A DNA stretch of 33,093 nucleotides, taken from the IMG/VR virus record IMGVR_UViG_3300020473_000009, positions 1 through 33,093 of that record, one strand, 5' to 3'. Positions 22,526 to 29,950 of the stretch are shown in pieces. The notes beneath the pieces were generated by a model that saw nothing but the letters and a program-made list of their open reading frames with translations, ran no database searches and had not been told where the DNA came from. The first letter of the stretch is position 1, and the number at the start of each line of letters is the position of its first letter. The position numbers and the translations under genes are program-made. This DNA is from a virus.

Positions 22526-22780
22526 GTGAATACAGTGTTTTTGCTATTGGCCAGGTACGAACGTTCACCGGTACCACTGGGTGAAGTGTGCGAAGAGTTC
22601 TTTGGCATAAAGGAAAAACACGCTTCCATGTTGGCCGCCTCGCAATCGCTGCCAGTACCAACGTTCAAGCTTCGAGACTCTGAGCGCGCAAAGTGGATGG
22701 TCGACTTACGCGACTTAGCCGAACACATCGATAACAAACGCCGGCAGGCGTTAAAAGATTACACAGAGGTGAGAACATGA
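22526..22780 (+). CDS. PrtN-like (pyocin activator family) regulator
   Basis: The 84-residue protein matches the small pyocin-activator PrtN family: NTVFLLLARYERSPVPLGEVCEEFFGIKEKHASMLAASQSLPVPTF, then DSERAKWMVDLRDLAEHID. It starts with GTG behind AGGGAG, 2 nt after the primase stop, and its own stop overlaps a 27-codon ORF. Members activate pyocin genes in Pseudomonas; in phages their targets are unknown. Confidence 0.8.
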   Translation: MNTVFLLLARYERSPVPLGEVCEEFFGIKEKHASMLAASQSLPVPTFKLRDSERAKWMVDLRDLAEHIDNKRRQALKDYTEVRT

Positions 22781-22860
22781 GTGAGTTCATTAACACCCAG
22801 TTTTATGCTGAGGTTGAAAGCTTGAAAGAAGAGAACTCGAAAGAGAATTGGATTGCTTAA
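22777..22860 (+). CDS. 27-codon ORF, possible leader peptide
   Basis: The peptide MSEFINTQFYAEVESLKEEN... ends NWIA. It starts with an ATGA overlap and has AGAGGTGAG ahead. It stops immediately before the three tandem palindromes upstream of antirepressor 2, so it could be a leader peptide for that region. Confidence 0.5.
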   Translation: MSEFINTQFYAEVESLKEENSKENWIA

Positions 22861-22868
22861 AGTTTGAT

Positions 22869-22964
22869 CTCCCCCGTTTGGGGGAGCTCGAATTTTATAC
22901 ACAAATAGTTTTCCCCAAAACTGGGGAAAAATCCCAATAAGGTTTTCGCCAGATTTGGCGAAAA
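22869..22964 (+). repeat. Three tandem palindromes upstream of antirepressor 2
   Basis: 22869-22886 is CTCCCCC-GTTT-GGGGGAG. 22909-22930 is TTTTCCCCA-AAAC-TGGGGAAAA. 22943-22964 is TTTTCGCCA-GATT-TGGCGAAAA. All are perfect and have 4-nt loops. The third shares its 14-base core with the palindrome in the following gene. None is followed by a T run. Confidence 0.92.
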
Positions 22965-22978
22965 GTATGGAGAGAATT

Positions 22979-23563
22979 ATGACTAACTTAGTGAAAGTTT
23001 TTGAATATCAAATAACCGACGAGTTTGTTCAGTCGTGCAATGCGCGTGACCTTCACAATTTCCTTGAAGTGCGTCGAGATTTTACAAACTGGGTTAAGGC
23101 TAGAATTGAAAAATATGGGTTTATTGAAGGAGAGGATTACTCAATTGTTCAAAATTTGACCTCGCCAGATTTGGCGAGCTCAAAATCCCGCCAACGGGTA
23201 TTAACTGACTACTACATAACACTCGATATGGCCAAAGAATTGGCAATGGTAGAAAACAACGAGGTCGGCCGAAAAGTCCGGAAGTACTTCATCGAAGTAG
23301 AAAAGCAGGCCATGAAAGAACTCGAAATGAGAGCTAACCGCAGCCTTTCCATTGACGAAGCTCGAGTAAAAGTCAAAGACACCCCATCACTTAAAACGCT
23401 AACCGTACTGCAGAAGCAGGCGGTAGATATGGCGCGCAGGATAGACGCGGCGAAAGGTGAAAGCGAACGCAAAACCGCTTACTCCATTCTCTGCTACATA
23501 AACGACGCCAGAGGACAACCAACACCCAGCCTTAAAAAACTACTAGGAAAAGATGATGACTGA
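22979..23563 (+). CDS. AntA/AntB-type antirepressor 2
   Basis: The protein has 194 residues. The AntA/AntB domain (ARDLHNFLEVRRDFTNWVKARI, GFIEGEDYSIV, DYYITLDMAKELAMVENNEVGRKVRKYFIEVEK) is followed by a helical tail ending in [14 protein letters not shown]. It is a paralogue of 2722-3537 but lacks that protein's primase-like domain. The region between the conserved halves (NLTSPDLASSKSRQR) differs fully from the paralogue and contains a palindrome. The start is ATG 22979 with GGAGAG ahead. It lies in the early operon between the PrtN-like regulator and SSB. Confidence 0.85.
   Translation: MTNLVKVFEYQITDEFVQSCNARDLHNFLEVRRDFTNWVKARIEKYGFIEGEDYSIVQNLTSPDLASSKSRQRVLTDYYITLDMAKELAMVENNEVGRKVRKYFIEVEKQAMKELEMRANRSLSIDEARVKVKDTPSLKTLTVLQKQAVDMARRIDAAKGESERKTAYSILCYINDARGQPTPSLKKLLGKDDD
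23161..23178. repeat. Palindrome inside antirepressor 2
   Basis: CTCGCCA-GATT-TGGCGAG, extendable by TTTGA/TCAAA beyond one mismatched pair. It encodes SPDLAS at codons 61-66, the same protein loop as the palindrome in antirepressor 1. Confidence 0.92.
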
Positions 23564-23756
23564 CAATGTAGATAGAGCAAACGAAATAACAGAGCAAATG
23601 CAAGCGTGGCAAATAAAAAAAGCCAGAGCTAATACCTCAGTTGCTAACGCGACGGGCTACTGCCTGAATTGCGGTGAGACTTTAAACGGTGAACGTCGCT
23701 GGTGTGACGCAAGCTGTAGGGACGACTGGGAAAAACTAGAGTTAACAGGAAATTAA
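23553..23756 (+). CDS. Small zinc-binding protein (DksA/TraR-like or Zn-ribbon)
   Basis: The 67-residue protein has four cysteines arranged C37-x2-C40-x10-C51-x3-C55 (YCLNCGE then WCDASC) after a helical N-terminus. Similar small zinc proteins occur in P2-like phages near replication genes and are often called DksA/TraR-type, though the spacing here is closer to a simple zinc ribbon. ATG 23553 or 23556 may be used; AGGA precedes both. The start overlaps the antirepressor 3' end. Confidence 0.7.
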   Translation: MMTDNVDRANEITEQMQAWQIKKARANTSVANATGYCLNCGETLNGERRWCDASCRDDWEKLELTGN

Positions 23757-23758
23757 GT

Positions 23759-24139
23759 ATGAGCAAGGGATTAAACAAAGTGTTGATTATCGGCAACCTA
23801 GGCACAGCCCCCGAAGTCCGATACACGCAAAACGGGACGGCAATTGCAGTGCTTTCAGTGGCCACTACAGAAACGTGGAAGGACAAACAAACAGGAGAGC
23901 AGCGCGAACAAACCGAGTGGCATCGTGTCGTTATGTATCGACGCCTGGCAGAGATAGTCGAAAAATACTTGCGCAAGGGTTCAAAGGTCTACATTGAAGG
24001 TAAGTTGCAAACTCGTAAGTGGACAGGTGAAGACAATATTGAGCGCTACACGACCGAGGTTTTAGCCAATGAAATGCAGATGCTGGACGGACCGCGTAAC
24101 GACAGCCAGCCTCAAAGCTACGGTGGTGGCTATGCTTAA
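23759..24139 (+). CDS. ssb: Single-stranded DNA-binding protein
   Basis: The 126-residue OB-fold SSB reads [76 protein letters not shown] and ends GGGYA. It covers single strands during replication. The linker is very short and the usual acidic tip (DDDIPF type), which recruits host repair and replication proteins, is absent. It begins 2 nt after the zinc protein. P2 itself has no ssb, so this goes with the primase-helicase replication module. Confidence 0.93.
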   Translation: MSKGLNKVLIIGNLGTAPEVRYTQNGTAIAVLSVATTETWKDKQTGEQREQTEWHRVVMYRRLAEIVEKYLRKGSKVYIEGKLQTRKWTGEDNIERYTTEVLANEMQMLDGPRNDSQPQSYGGGYA

Positions 24140-24263
24140 GTTAATTAGAATAACACTCTCAATTGGCTTGGCTGGTTTTTTTATGTTAAGGCCGGAAAAC
24201 CGGTCACTCAAGAAGATGCAGCAATCACCCAATAGTCACCCAAAATTCACTACAGCCCTTTAA
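24132..24263 (+). CDS. Short ORF with one hydrophobic segment, doubtful
   Basis: The 43-residue frame [19 protein letters not shown]... overlaps the ssb stop. A single hydrophobic helix is predicted at residues 3-19. The second half reads through the first copy of the integrase-region repeat, so coding here may be accidental. No ribosome site is evident. Confidence 0.35.
   Translation: MLKLIRITLSIGLAGFFMLRPENRSLKKMQQSPNSHPKFTTAL
24225..24243. repeat. 19-bp direct repeat, left copy
   Basis: TCACCCAATAGTCACCCAA, identical to 24421-24439. Each copy holds TCACCCA twice, 11 bp apart. Its position near int suggests integrase arm-type sites. Confidence 0.9.
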
Positions 24264-24295
24264 AATCAAGAAAGTATTACCAATCCAGCATTGGG

Positions 24296-24325
24296 GCCAC
24301 TGAGAATCGGTGGCTTTTATTTTTT
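24296..24325 (+). terminator. Terminator after the early operon
   Basis: GCCAC and GTGGC flank TGAGAATCG, followed by TTTTATTTTTT. Confidence 0.7.
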
Positions 24326-24420
24326 CTTACATCACGCTTCATACTTGCCTCTTGCATTATCTTGCATAGTTTCCAAATTGCCGCGAATTGCTGTAAATTG
24401 CCGTTTGTTTCAGTACCCGG

Positions 24421-24439
24421 TCACCCAATAGTCACCCAA
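24421..24439. repeat. 19-bp direct repeat, right copy
   Basis: This is the second copy of TCACCCAATAGTCACCCAA, ending 13 nt before the integrase start. Binding here could also repress int. Confidence 0.9.
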
Positions 24440-24452
24440 GAAAGGTTGGACA

Positions 24453-25529
24453 ATGGCAAGCTTAAGCATCGAAAAACGAAAACGAAAAACAGGTGAGCCC
24501 ACCTATCGCGCAATTATTCGAGTTAAAAAAAACAAAAAGATTATACATCAAGAAAGCAAAACCTTCAGAGAAGATAAACTAGCTAGGGCATGGGGCAAGC
24601 GGCGGCTAAGTCTCATTGAGGCTGAATTTGCGTTTGGCCAACCATCTAGGCGGCCATGCTCTATTGGTGAAATGTTCGATCGCTACATCTCCGATGAACA
24701 GTTATGGGAAAAAGTTAAACGCTCTAGGCGCTATGTGGTCAACATTTTACGAGACTCCACGCTTTCGAAAATTCAGACTGACGAACTCAGCACACAAAAC
24801 CTAATTGAATACTGCCGATTGAGGAACGTAGCCGGCGCATCGCCTTCTACTGTTCGCATCGATATTAGTGTTCTTCGCTCAACAATGCGAGTCATGTCTT
24901 CGGCGTATTCGATGGCCGTCGACCTTAGTGTTTTTGAGGACGCTATGCCCGTGCTTTTTGAGTTAGGGCTTGTATCAAAGTCTCAACGCAGAAGCCGACG
25001 TCCTTCAGAGAAGGAGGTTGAACAGATAAAAAAAGAGCTGGCAAAGCGACAAAGCAAACGCCAGTCTAAAATTCCACTCACTGACATATTTGATTTTTCT
25101 ATATTGTCCTGTATGCGCATTGGTGAAGTCTGCAAGCTCCGATGGGATGACTTAGACAAAATCAATAAAGCAATACTTGTGCGAGACCGTAAAGACCCCC
25201 GTAAAAAAGAAGGTAATCACATGTGGTGCCCGCTTCTTGGAGGTGCATTTGAAATTGTTACTAGGCAACCAAGGAAAGGTGAACTGATATTCCCTTATCA
25301 ATCGCGTTCAGTTACTGCAGCGTTTCAGCGTGTCCGAAAGAAGCTCGGCATCGAGAACCTTCGCTATCATGACCTCCGTAGAGAGGGGGCCAGTAGACTA
25401 TTCGAACGCGGCTACTCTATTGATGAGGTAGCAAGGGTCACAGGCCACAGAAACATCAACATGCTTTGGCAGGTTTATGCAGAGCTTTATCCTGGCAAGA
25501 TGAGAGATTTATTCAAAGCAGATAGATGA
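24453..25529 (+). CDS. int: Tyrosine-family phage integrase
   Basis: The 358-residue protein has a DNA arm-binding N-terminus (basic, residues 1-60), a SAM-like core-binding domain (about 68-170), and a catalytic domain with R222 (SCMRIGE), H306 and R309 (HDLRR), H332 (TGH) and nucleophile Y342 (VYAEL). It integrates and excises the prophage at the att site just upstream. The start ATG follows AAAGG. Unlike P2, int is not co-transcribed with the repressor. It sits over 5 kb away on the plus strand. Confidence 0.95.
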   Translation: MASLSIEKRKRKTGEPTYRAIIRVKKNKKIIHQESKTFREDKLARAWGKRRLSLIEAEFAFGQPSRRPCSIGEMFDRYISDEQLWEKVKRSRRYVVNILRDSTLSKIQTDELSTQNLIEYCRLRNVAGASPSTVRIDISVLRSTMRVMSSAYSMAVDLSVFEDAMPVLFELGLVSKSQRRSRRPSEKEVEQIKKELAKRQSKRQSKIPLTDIFDFSILSCMRIGEVCKLRWDDLDKINKAILVRDRKDPRKKEGNHMWCPLLGGAFEIVTRQPRKGELIFPYQSRSVTAAFQRVRKKLGIENLRYHDLRREGASRLFERGYSIDEVARVTGHRNINMLWQVYAELYPGKMRDLFKADR

Positions 25530-25587
25530 TGAATTTAAACACTAAATTAAGTGGTTTTTAACGTGTATATAAGGGGGAAAATAAAGT

Positions 25588-25902
25588 CAGGGGGGGCATC
25601 GGAAAAAGGTAACATTGGTAACATTTTTTGAAAACAGGCTCGCAGCCCTTTAAAAATAAGGCTTTCAGAAAACTAGCAAAAGGTAACATAAGGGTAACTA
25701 AAGAGTTACATGTTACCTTTTAGAATGGTAACTTTTCTATTTTTACAAACCCAATAAAATCAAACACTTAATTTTATGTTACCTTTTGTGTTACCTTTTG
25801 TTACCCTAAAAGGTAACATTTTAAATCTATAAAAATCATGAACTTAACGCCTTATTTTGCTACCTGTTACCAATGTTACCTTTTTCCGATGCCCCCCCCC
25901 TG
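25588..25902. repeat. GGTAAC iteron array in a 36-bp inverted repeat, candidate replication origin
   Basis: The outer arms 25588-25623 and 25865-25902 are inverted copies (CAG-G7-CATCGG... against G9). Between and within them are 12 copies of GGTAAC: forward at 25608, 25617, 25682, 25693, 25727 and 25812; reverse at 25712, 25778, 25790, 25800, 25866 and 25875. The spacers are AT-rich. ATGTTACCTTTT/AAAAGGTAACAT (25776/25808) forms an inner hairpin. An iteron array near a primase-helicase system fits an origin. Confidence 0.65.
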
Positions 25903-26060
25903 TACTAAAATTCTCTGGACGAACAAAAAACACAGTTTTAGCCGTTACTATTCGTTTGAAACCGTTATAAATAAAGGCATGCAGGGCTATATTCATACGT
26001 TTAAATTTACGGGTTGACGACATTTCGTTTGCTCGAATAATTTAATAGCAAAAGCGCGCA

Positions 26061-26079
26061 GGCGAGGCGGGGTTAGCAC
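26061..26079 (+). other. cos site (cohesive end sequence)
   Basis: GGCGAGGCGGGGTTAGCAC matches the 19-nt P2 cohesive end (GGCGAGGCGGGGAAAGCAC as I recall it) at 17 of 19 bases. As in P2 it lies just beyond the 3' end of the portal gene. GCGCGC and CGCGC flank it as short inverted repeats, and GCGCAGTTT occurs twice beside it (26081, 26092). Virion DNA ends should map here. Confidence 0.88.
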
Positions 26080-26112
26080 CGCGCAGTTTCAGCGCAGTTT
26101 TGTGGTTTTCAG

Positions 26113-26141
26113 GCAAAAAAAGACCCGGCGGGTGCCGGGCC
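26113..26141 (-). terminator. Terminator of the portal-terminase transcript
   Basis: On the minus strand GCCCGGC-ACCC-GCCGGG is followed by TC and seven T. It stops transcription before cos. Confidence 0.88.
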
Positions 26142-26183
26142 AACTTGCAGGTACTGGAAAAGACTGCATCACGGGAGAACACT

Positions 26184-27170
26184 TTACTCTTTGTCTTTGG
26201 ACAGCGTGTAAGGCTTGAACCTAACGATTTGCTCGCCTGCCCAGTCGTTTATTGATGTGAATATAGCTCTCAAAGACTCCATTTCGTTTGCATCGAACAC
26301 TTCAGCTGCCTTACCTGAGTCACCAAAGCCGCCAGTGTTATTGGGAACGATACCCATCAGCTGTGGAGGTACTCGGTGAGCTGCCAACTGATCATCACGA
26401 GACACATTTTTAACGTTCAGGAACTCGTCTTTAGCTGCCACTTCAGAGACTGGCATCAGCTTTATACCGTCTTTGTTGCCGCCTGGAGCGTAAAGCAACA
26501 AGTTGCGGAAGTTGCCAGGGCCTTTACTGTCTTTTAACGCCTTGCGAAGCGCGTCAACGTCATCTTCTTTTTGAAGCGCGTCTGTCATATAGAGAATGAA
26601 GCCAGCGTGTGACCCGTTCTCGTAGTACTTGCGGCGAAACAGGGTTGCCGATTCATTCAGAAGTGAAGAGTTCATCGAAGCGGCGTAGTCTGGTATGCCG
26701 TAAAGCTCCTGGTTAATGTCAGATTCGGTTAGCTGAAATACAGAGTCTGCAGCAAACTCTCGAGACTCATGGAAGTTAGGCACCCACCAGTAGTTGTCAG
26801 ACTTGTAACCTTTGCGCGTGTACTTAGCCGGAGACCTCTTGTACTGCAATGTTTTACCAGTCCGACTCTTCACCCGCTCAACATAGGCGTTAGCAAATAT
26901 AAGAAAGTCGATAGCCAACCCAGTGAACTCTGCAGTGCTCAGTTTGGGGTGAGGAATAAAGCAGCTTCTTAGAATGTTTCGTTTCACCTGGATGGCGCTT
27001 GCATGGTGAACCGCCGCCCGGTAAATACGGGATAACCCATCGGGTGATAACGGCATTTCATACCACTTGCCGTTGTGCATGGCTTCTAGGTAGTCAAATA
27101 TGTCACGGCTGTTCAGAACTGGCGAAGGCTCGCCAAAAGTGAATGCTTCCATTGTTTGCTGTTTGCTCAT
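26184..27170 (-). CDS. Q: Portal protein Q
   Basis: The 328-residue protein is a P2 gpQ homologue (344): FTFGEPSPVLNSRDIFDYLEAMHNGKWYEMPLSPDGLSRIYRAAVHHASAI, DFLIFANAYVE, YGIPDYAASMNSSLLNESATLFRRKYYENGSHAGFILYMTD, and the C-terminal RVPPQLMGIVPNNTGGFGD. It forms the head portal ring. Its start shares one base with the terminase stop, so the two are coupled. It is followed by a terminator and cos. Confidence 0.96.
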   Translation of the reverse strand: MSKQQTMEAFTFGEPSPVLNSRDIFDYLEAMHNGKWYEMPLSPDGLSRIYRAAVHHASAIQVKRNILRSCFIPHPKLSTAEFTGLAIDFLIFANAYVERVKSRTGKTLQYKRSPAKYTRKGYKSDNYWWVPNFHESREFAADSVFQLTESDINQELYGIPDYAASMNSSLLNESATLFRRKYYENGSHAGFILYMTDALQKEDDVDALRKALKDSKGPGNFRNLLLYAPGGNKDGIKLMPVSEVAAKDEFLNVKNVSRDDQLAAHRVPPQLMGIVPNNTGGFGDSGKAAEVFDANEMESLRAIFTSINDWAGEQIVRFKPYTLSKDKE

Positions 27171-28936
27171 TAGTCGTATAACTCCATAAATCCGGATTTG
27201 CTCCCGCTGCTACCTTCCAACGGCTCGTTGTGTAATGCGTGCATAATTGCCCAGGCTAAATCTGCATGACTAGCTTCTTTGGAACGACCAGCCTCATAGG
27301 TTGGCGCCCTGCCTGATGCAGTCACTGACTTGCGAATACTGATGAATGACTGGGCGATGTCAGTGCTACCGGCGTCAAATTCCAACCGACCTTTGCTGAT
27401 CACGTCATGGCCTTTCATAACCAGGCGACCCTTCACCACTGGCGAGTATTGGAAAGGTGTTGCTTGAGGGAAGAACTGTTTAACCAGTTGGAAAACGCCC
27501 TCACCAATACCAGTAATATCGATACCGATATAAGTCACCCGGTACCGCTTGGTAATATCTTTGATTGCATCAGCCTGAGCCTTGAAATCCTTGCCTCTCC
27601 ACTGGTACTTCTCGAGCACTCTAAACTTCCCGCCTTCAGTTACCGGCGGAGCAATGACAGCACAACCGGCGCTATCACCAATACCGCCTTTGGCGGGGTC
27701 GTAACCAATCCAAACCTCACGGTTAGCCAGCGGACGTCCAGCCAGTGGCTTGAAGTCTTCCCAAACTTCCCAGCTGTCCACCATGCAGCGTTGCATCATA
27801 GGCATTGAGAAAACAGAAGACGTGTCATCGATGAACTGACACATCAACAGGTTTTGGTATTCATCGGGACTGTATTCAAGCTTTAACTGGTCGAGGTCGA
27901 ACAGGTCACAACCACCGCGAACTGCGTCTTCAACCGTAATAATCTGACGCCAGTGTCCATCATCACACTTTTTGCCATCGACTAGGTTAGGGTGAGACAG
28001 GTCCAATTTTATTTTGTCTGCTTTCGCGCGGCCACGGTTGAAGTGGTCACCCGACCAGAACGGGTAGGCATCGTGCTCGAGGCTGGAAGGTGTCGAAAAG
28101 TAGGTTTGACGCCATTTTTTGTGAAGCGCCATACCTGACGCCACCTTTCTGAATTCCTGAAACTTGTGGATCCAAAAATATTCATCTAGGTACAGATTAC
28201 CGTGATAACTTTGCGCCGTTCTGGCGTTGGTACCTAGAAAATAAAGGTGGGCGCCATTGGGCAATACAATAGGGTCGCCGCGCAGCTCAACGCCAGCCGT
28301 ATCTTTTACAAACTGAACGATATACTGACGAAATACGTGTGCCTGAGCCTTACTGGCAGACAGAAAGATTTGGTTGCGCCCCGTTTCCAACGCATCAATA
28401 AATGCTTCGTGAGCAAAATAAAAGGTCGCCCCGATTTGGCGCGACTTAAGAATGTTGCGAATACGGTGCTTCAGCCCTGCCTGGTACCAGCCCTTTTGAT
28501 ATTCAAACATCGTTTCATGAAAGGACTCAACCAGCTTAGTTTGCTGATCATCATCAATGGCATTTCGTTCAGGTTTTTTGCGAGGCCCTTTGTTGCGGTT
28601 AGCAACATTTGGGTTAAGGTCCACTTCATTGCCGCTGCGATTGTATTTGTGAACTCTGGCCATGCGTTCTTGCTGACGCATAAGAAGGTCAATCTCTTTA
28701 AAGTCCTTACCTTCTTTGTGTTCCTTATTGATAAGAGTAATCAGCCTAGCCTCAAGGTTAGCCTCTACTCTGTCCAGCGGCTTAACCTTGTCCCATTGCT
28801 CACTGTTCTTCCAGGTACTAATGGTCGACTCTGGAATTTTGAGCATTTCAGAGATTCGGCGCAGCCGATAGCCCTGCCAATATAAATTTCTGGCCTGCAG
28901 CTTCGGGTCTAAATCGGGGTTGGTTCTTATTTTCAT
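27170..28936 (-). CDS. P: Terminase large subunit P
   Basis: The 588-residue packaging motor has an N-terminal HTH (residues 18-47, LYWQGYRLRRISEMLKIPESTISTWK), a Walker A-type SRQIGAT at 165-171, Walker B LYLDEY at 248-253, and a C-terminal nuclease starting near WIGYDPAKGG. It translocates DNA and cuts at cos. The ATG is 45 nt beyond the late dyad at 28981-29003, read leftwards, with no ribosome site, the same distance as for V. It overlaps the portal start by one base. Confidence 0.95.
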   Translation of the reverse strand: MKIRTNPDLDPKLQARNLYWQGYRLRRISEMLKIPESTISTWKNSEQWDKVKPLDRVEANLEARLITLINKEHKEGKDFKEIDLLMRQQERMARVHKYNRSGNEVDLNPNVANRNKGPRKKPERNAIDDDQQTKLVESFHETMFEYQKGWYQAGLKHRIRNILKSRQIGATFYFAHEAFIDALETGRNQIFLSASKAQAHVFRQYIVQFVKDTAGVELRGDPIVLPNGAHLYFLGTNARTAQSYHGNLYLDEYFWIHKFQEFRKVASGMALHKKWRQTYFSTPSSLEHDAYPFWSGDHFNRGRAKADKIKLDLSHPNLVDGKKCDDGHWRQIITVEDAVRGGCDLFDLDQLKLEYSPDEYQNLLMCQFIDDTSSVFSMPMMQRCMVDSWEVWEDFKPLAGRPLANREVWIGYDPAKGGIGDSAGCAVIAPPVTEGGKFRVLEKYQWRGKDFKAQADAIKDITKRYRVTYIGIDITGIGEGVFQLVKQFFPQATPFQYSPVVKGRLVMKGHDVISKGRLEFDAGSTDIAQSFISIRKSVTASGRAPTYEAGRSKEASHADLAWAIMHALHNEPLEGSSGSKSGFMELYD

Positions 28937-28980
28937 GCGGTCAGTCTACAAGCCGCAAAGCCACGTCCTATGCACTTTCA

Positions 28981-29003
28981 GTTGTTTATTAGCCTTTTAC
29001 AAC
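28981..29003. promoter_or_regulatory. Ogr-type late dyad between divergent P and O
   Basis: GTTGT-N13-ACAAC, with the same TTATT and TTTT flanks as the other two copies. A single dyad lies between the divergent terminase and scaffold genes. ACCATAC lies 34-40 nt past it rightwards and AGACTGA at the same distance leftwards, so it may drive both operons. Confidence 0.78.
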
Positions 29004-29077
29004 CCCAGTAAATTGACCGCACGCGCCTGGCTACTGACCATACCGATTAAAAACCCGAAACCGACAGGACCCTGACC

Positions 29078-29911
29078 ATGGCTAAAAGTAAATTCTTTCG
29101 TGTAGCAACTGAAGGCGGCACGACCGATGGCCGAGTTATCGAGCGCAGCTGGCTTGAACAGATAGCTGCCAACTACGACCAGGACAAATACGGCGCTCGC
29201 GTATGGCTTGAGCACATTCGCGGACTACGACCAGACAGCGACTTTAAAGCTTACGGCGATGTTGTTGCCGTTAAGACAGAAGAGAACAGCGAAGGCAAAT
29301 TGGTGCTTTACGCACAAATAGAGCCGACTGAAAGCCTTGTTAAGCTTAACCGCGACAAGCAAAAAATTTACACGTCTATTGAAGTTGAACCTAACTTCTC
29401 CGACACCGGCGAAGCTTACCTGATGGGCCTAGCGGTAACTGATAGCCCGGCAAGCCTTGGCACTGAAATGCTGTCATTTTCTGCAAAGGCAGACAACAGC
29501 CCTCTGGCAGGCCGCAAGCAGAGCCCGACCACTTTATTCAGCGCTGCCGTTGAATTTGAATTAGAGCTTGAAGAGGAAGGCTCTGAGAGCAAAACATCAG
29601 AATCCCCTTCTTTGCTAAGCCGCGTAAAAACACTTTTGAGTAAACACAAGAAAGCATCGACTGCAGACTTCACTGAAGTGCATTCAGCAGTTGAGGAAAT
29701 TGCCACGCAGACCAGCGAGCTAATGGGTCAATATAAGACCGAAATTGCCAAGCAGGATAAGCTGCAAAATGACTTTAACGCACTCAAAAAAGAGTACGAC
29801 GATACAGCATCAGCATTCACCAAGCTGAAAAACCAGCTAGACAGCGAGCCAGCTGGAACACAGCGCCCTCCTGCAACTGGTGGCGGTGACACTGTAGCCA
29901 CCGACTGCTAA
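29078..29911 (+). CDS. O: Scaffold and capsid maturation protease O
   Basis: The 277-residue protein matches P2 gpO (284): SKFFRVATEGGTTDGRVIERSWLEQIAANYDQDKYGARVWLEHIRG. The catalytic triad is D17, H46 and S100 (YTSIEVEPNF), in line with P2 D19/H48/S107. The C-terminal half is a charged coiled coil for scaffolding. It assembles the prohead and trims N and itself. It leads the rightward head operon, and its ATG has AGGACCCTG ahead. Confidence 0.94.
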   Translation: MAKSKFFRVATEGGTTDGRVIERSWLEQIAANYDQDKYGARVWLEHIRGLRPDSDFKAYGDVVAVKTEENSEGKLVLYAQIEPTESLVKLNRDKQKIYTSIEVEPNFSDTGEAYLMGLAVTDSPASLGTEMLSFSAKADNSPLAGRKQSPTTLFSAAVEFELELEEEGSESKTSESPSLLSRVKTLLSKHKKASTADFTEVHSAVEEIATQTSELMGQYKTEIAKQDKLQNDFNALKKEYDDTASAFTKLKNQLDSEPAGTQRPPATGGGDTVATDC

Positions 29912-29950
29912 CGCGGCCAAGCAATCAACTGTTAATTAAGGAAAACAGAA

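Larger units (their letters stand above)
24264..24452 (+). other. Candidate attP region upstream of integrase
   Basis: This non-coding stretch is full of phased repeats: CTTGCAT at 24351 and 24361, AATTGC at 24376, 24386 and 24396 (10-bp spacing), and the 19-bp repeats on both sides. Such arrays fit binding sites for integrase and an excision factor. The core crossover sequence cannot be told from this window, and no tRNA-like 3' end is visible. Confidence 0.55.
25530..26183. other. 654-bp gene-free region: iteron array, cos and terminator
   Basis: No gene is supported here. In order it holds a GGTAAC iteron cluster within a long inverted repeat (25588-25902), an AT-rich stretch with nothing I recognise (25903-26055), the cos site (26061-26079) with flanking GCGCAGTTT repeats, and the terminator of the minus-strand portal/terminase genes (26113-26141). 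Confidence 0.85.

Noticed and set aside
22869-22964. The three palindromes as intrinsic terminators
   Set aside because: None is followed by a T run on either strand; the flanking A and T tracts belong to the stems.
24264-24452. A tRNA gene or tRNA-derived att core near int
   Set aside because: No T-arm, CCA or cloverleaf pattern could be made out, so the core site stays unassigned.
25588-25902. CRISPR-like array from the GGTAAC repeats
   Set aside because: The repeats are 6-8 bp, occur in both orientations and have irregular AT-rich spacers, and no cas genes are present.
28247-28885. 212-codon plus-strand frame opposite the terminase gene
   Set aside because: It lies wholly inside the clearly coding terminase P on the other strand, has no ribosome site and no recognisable domain.
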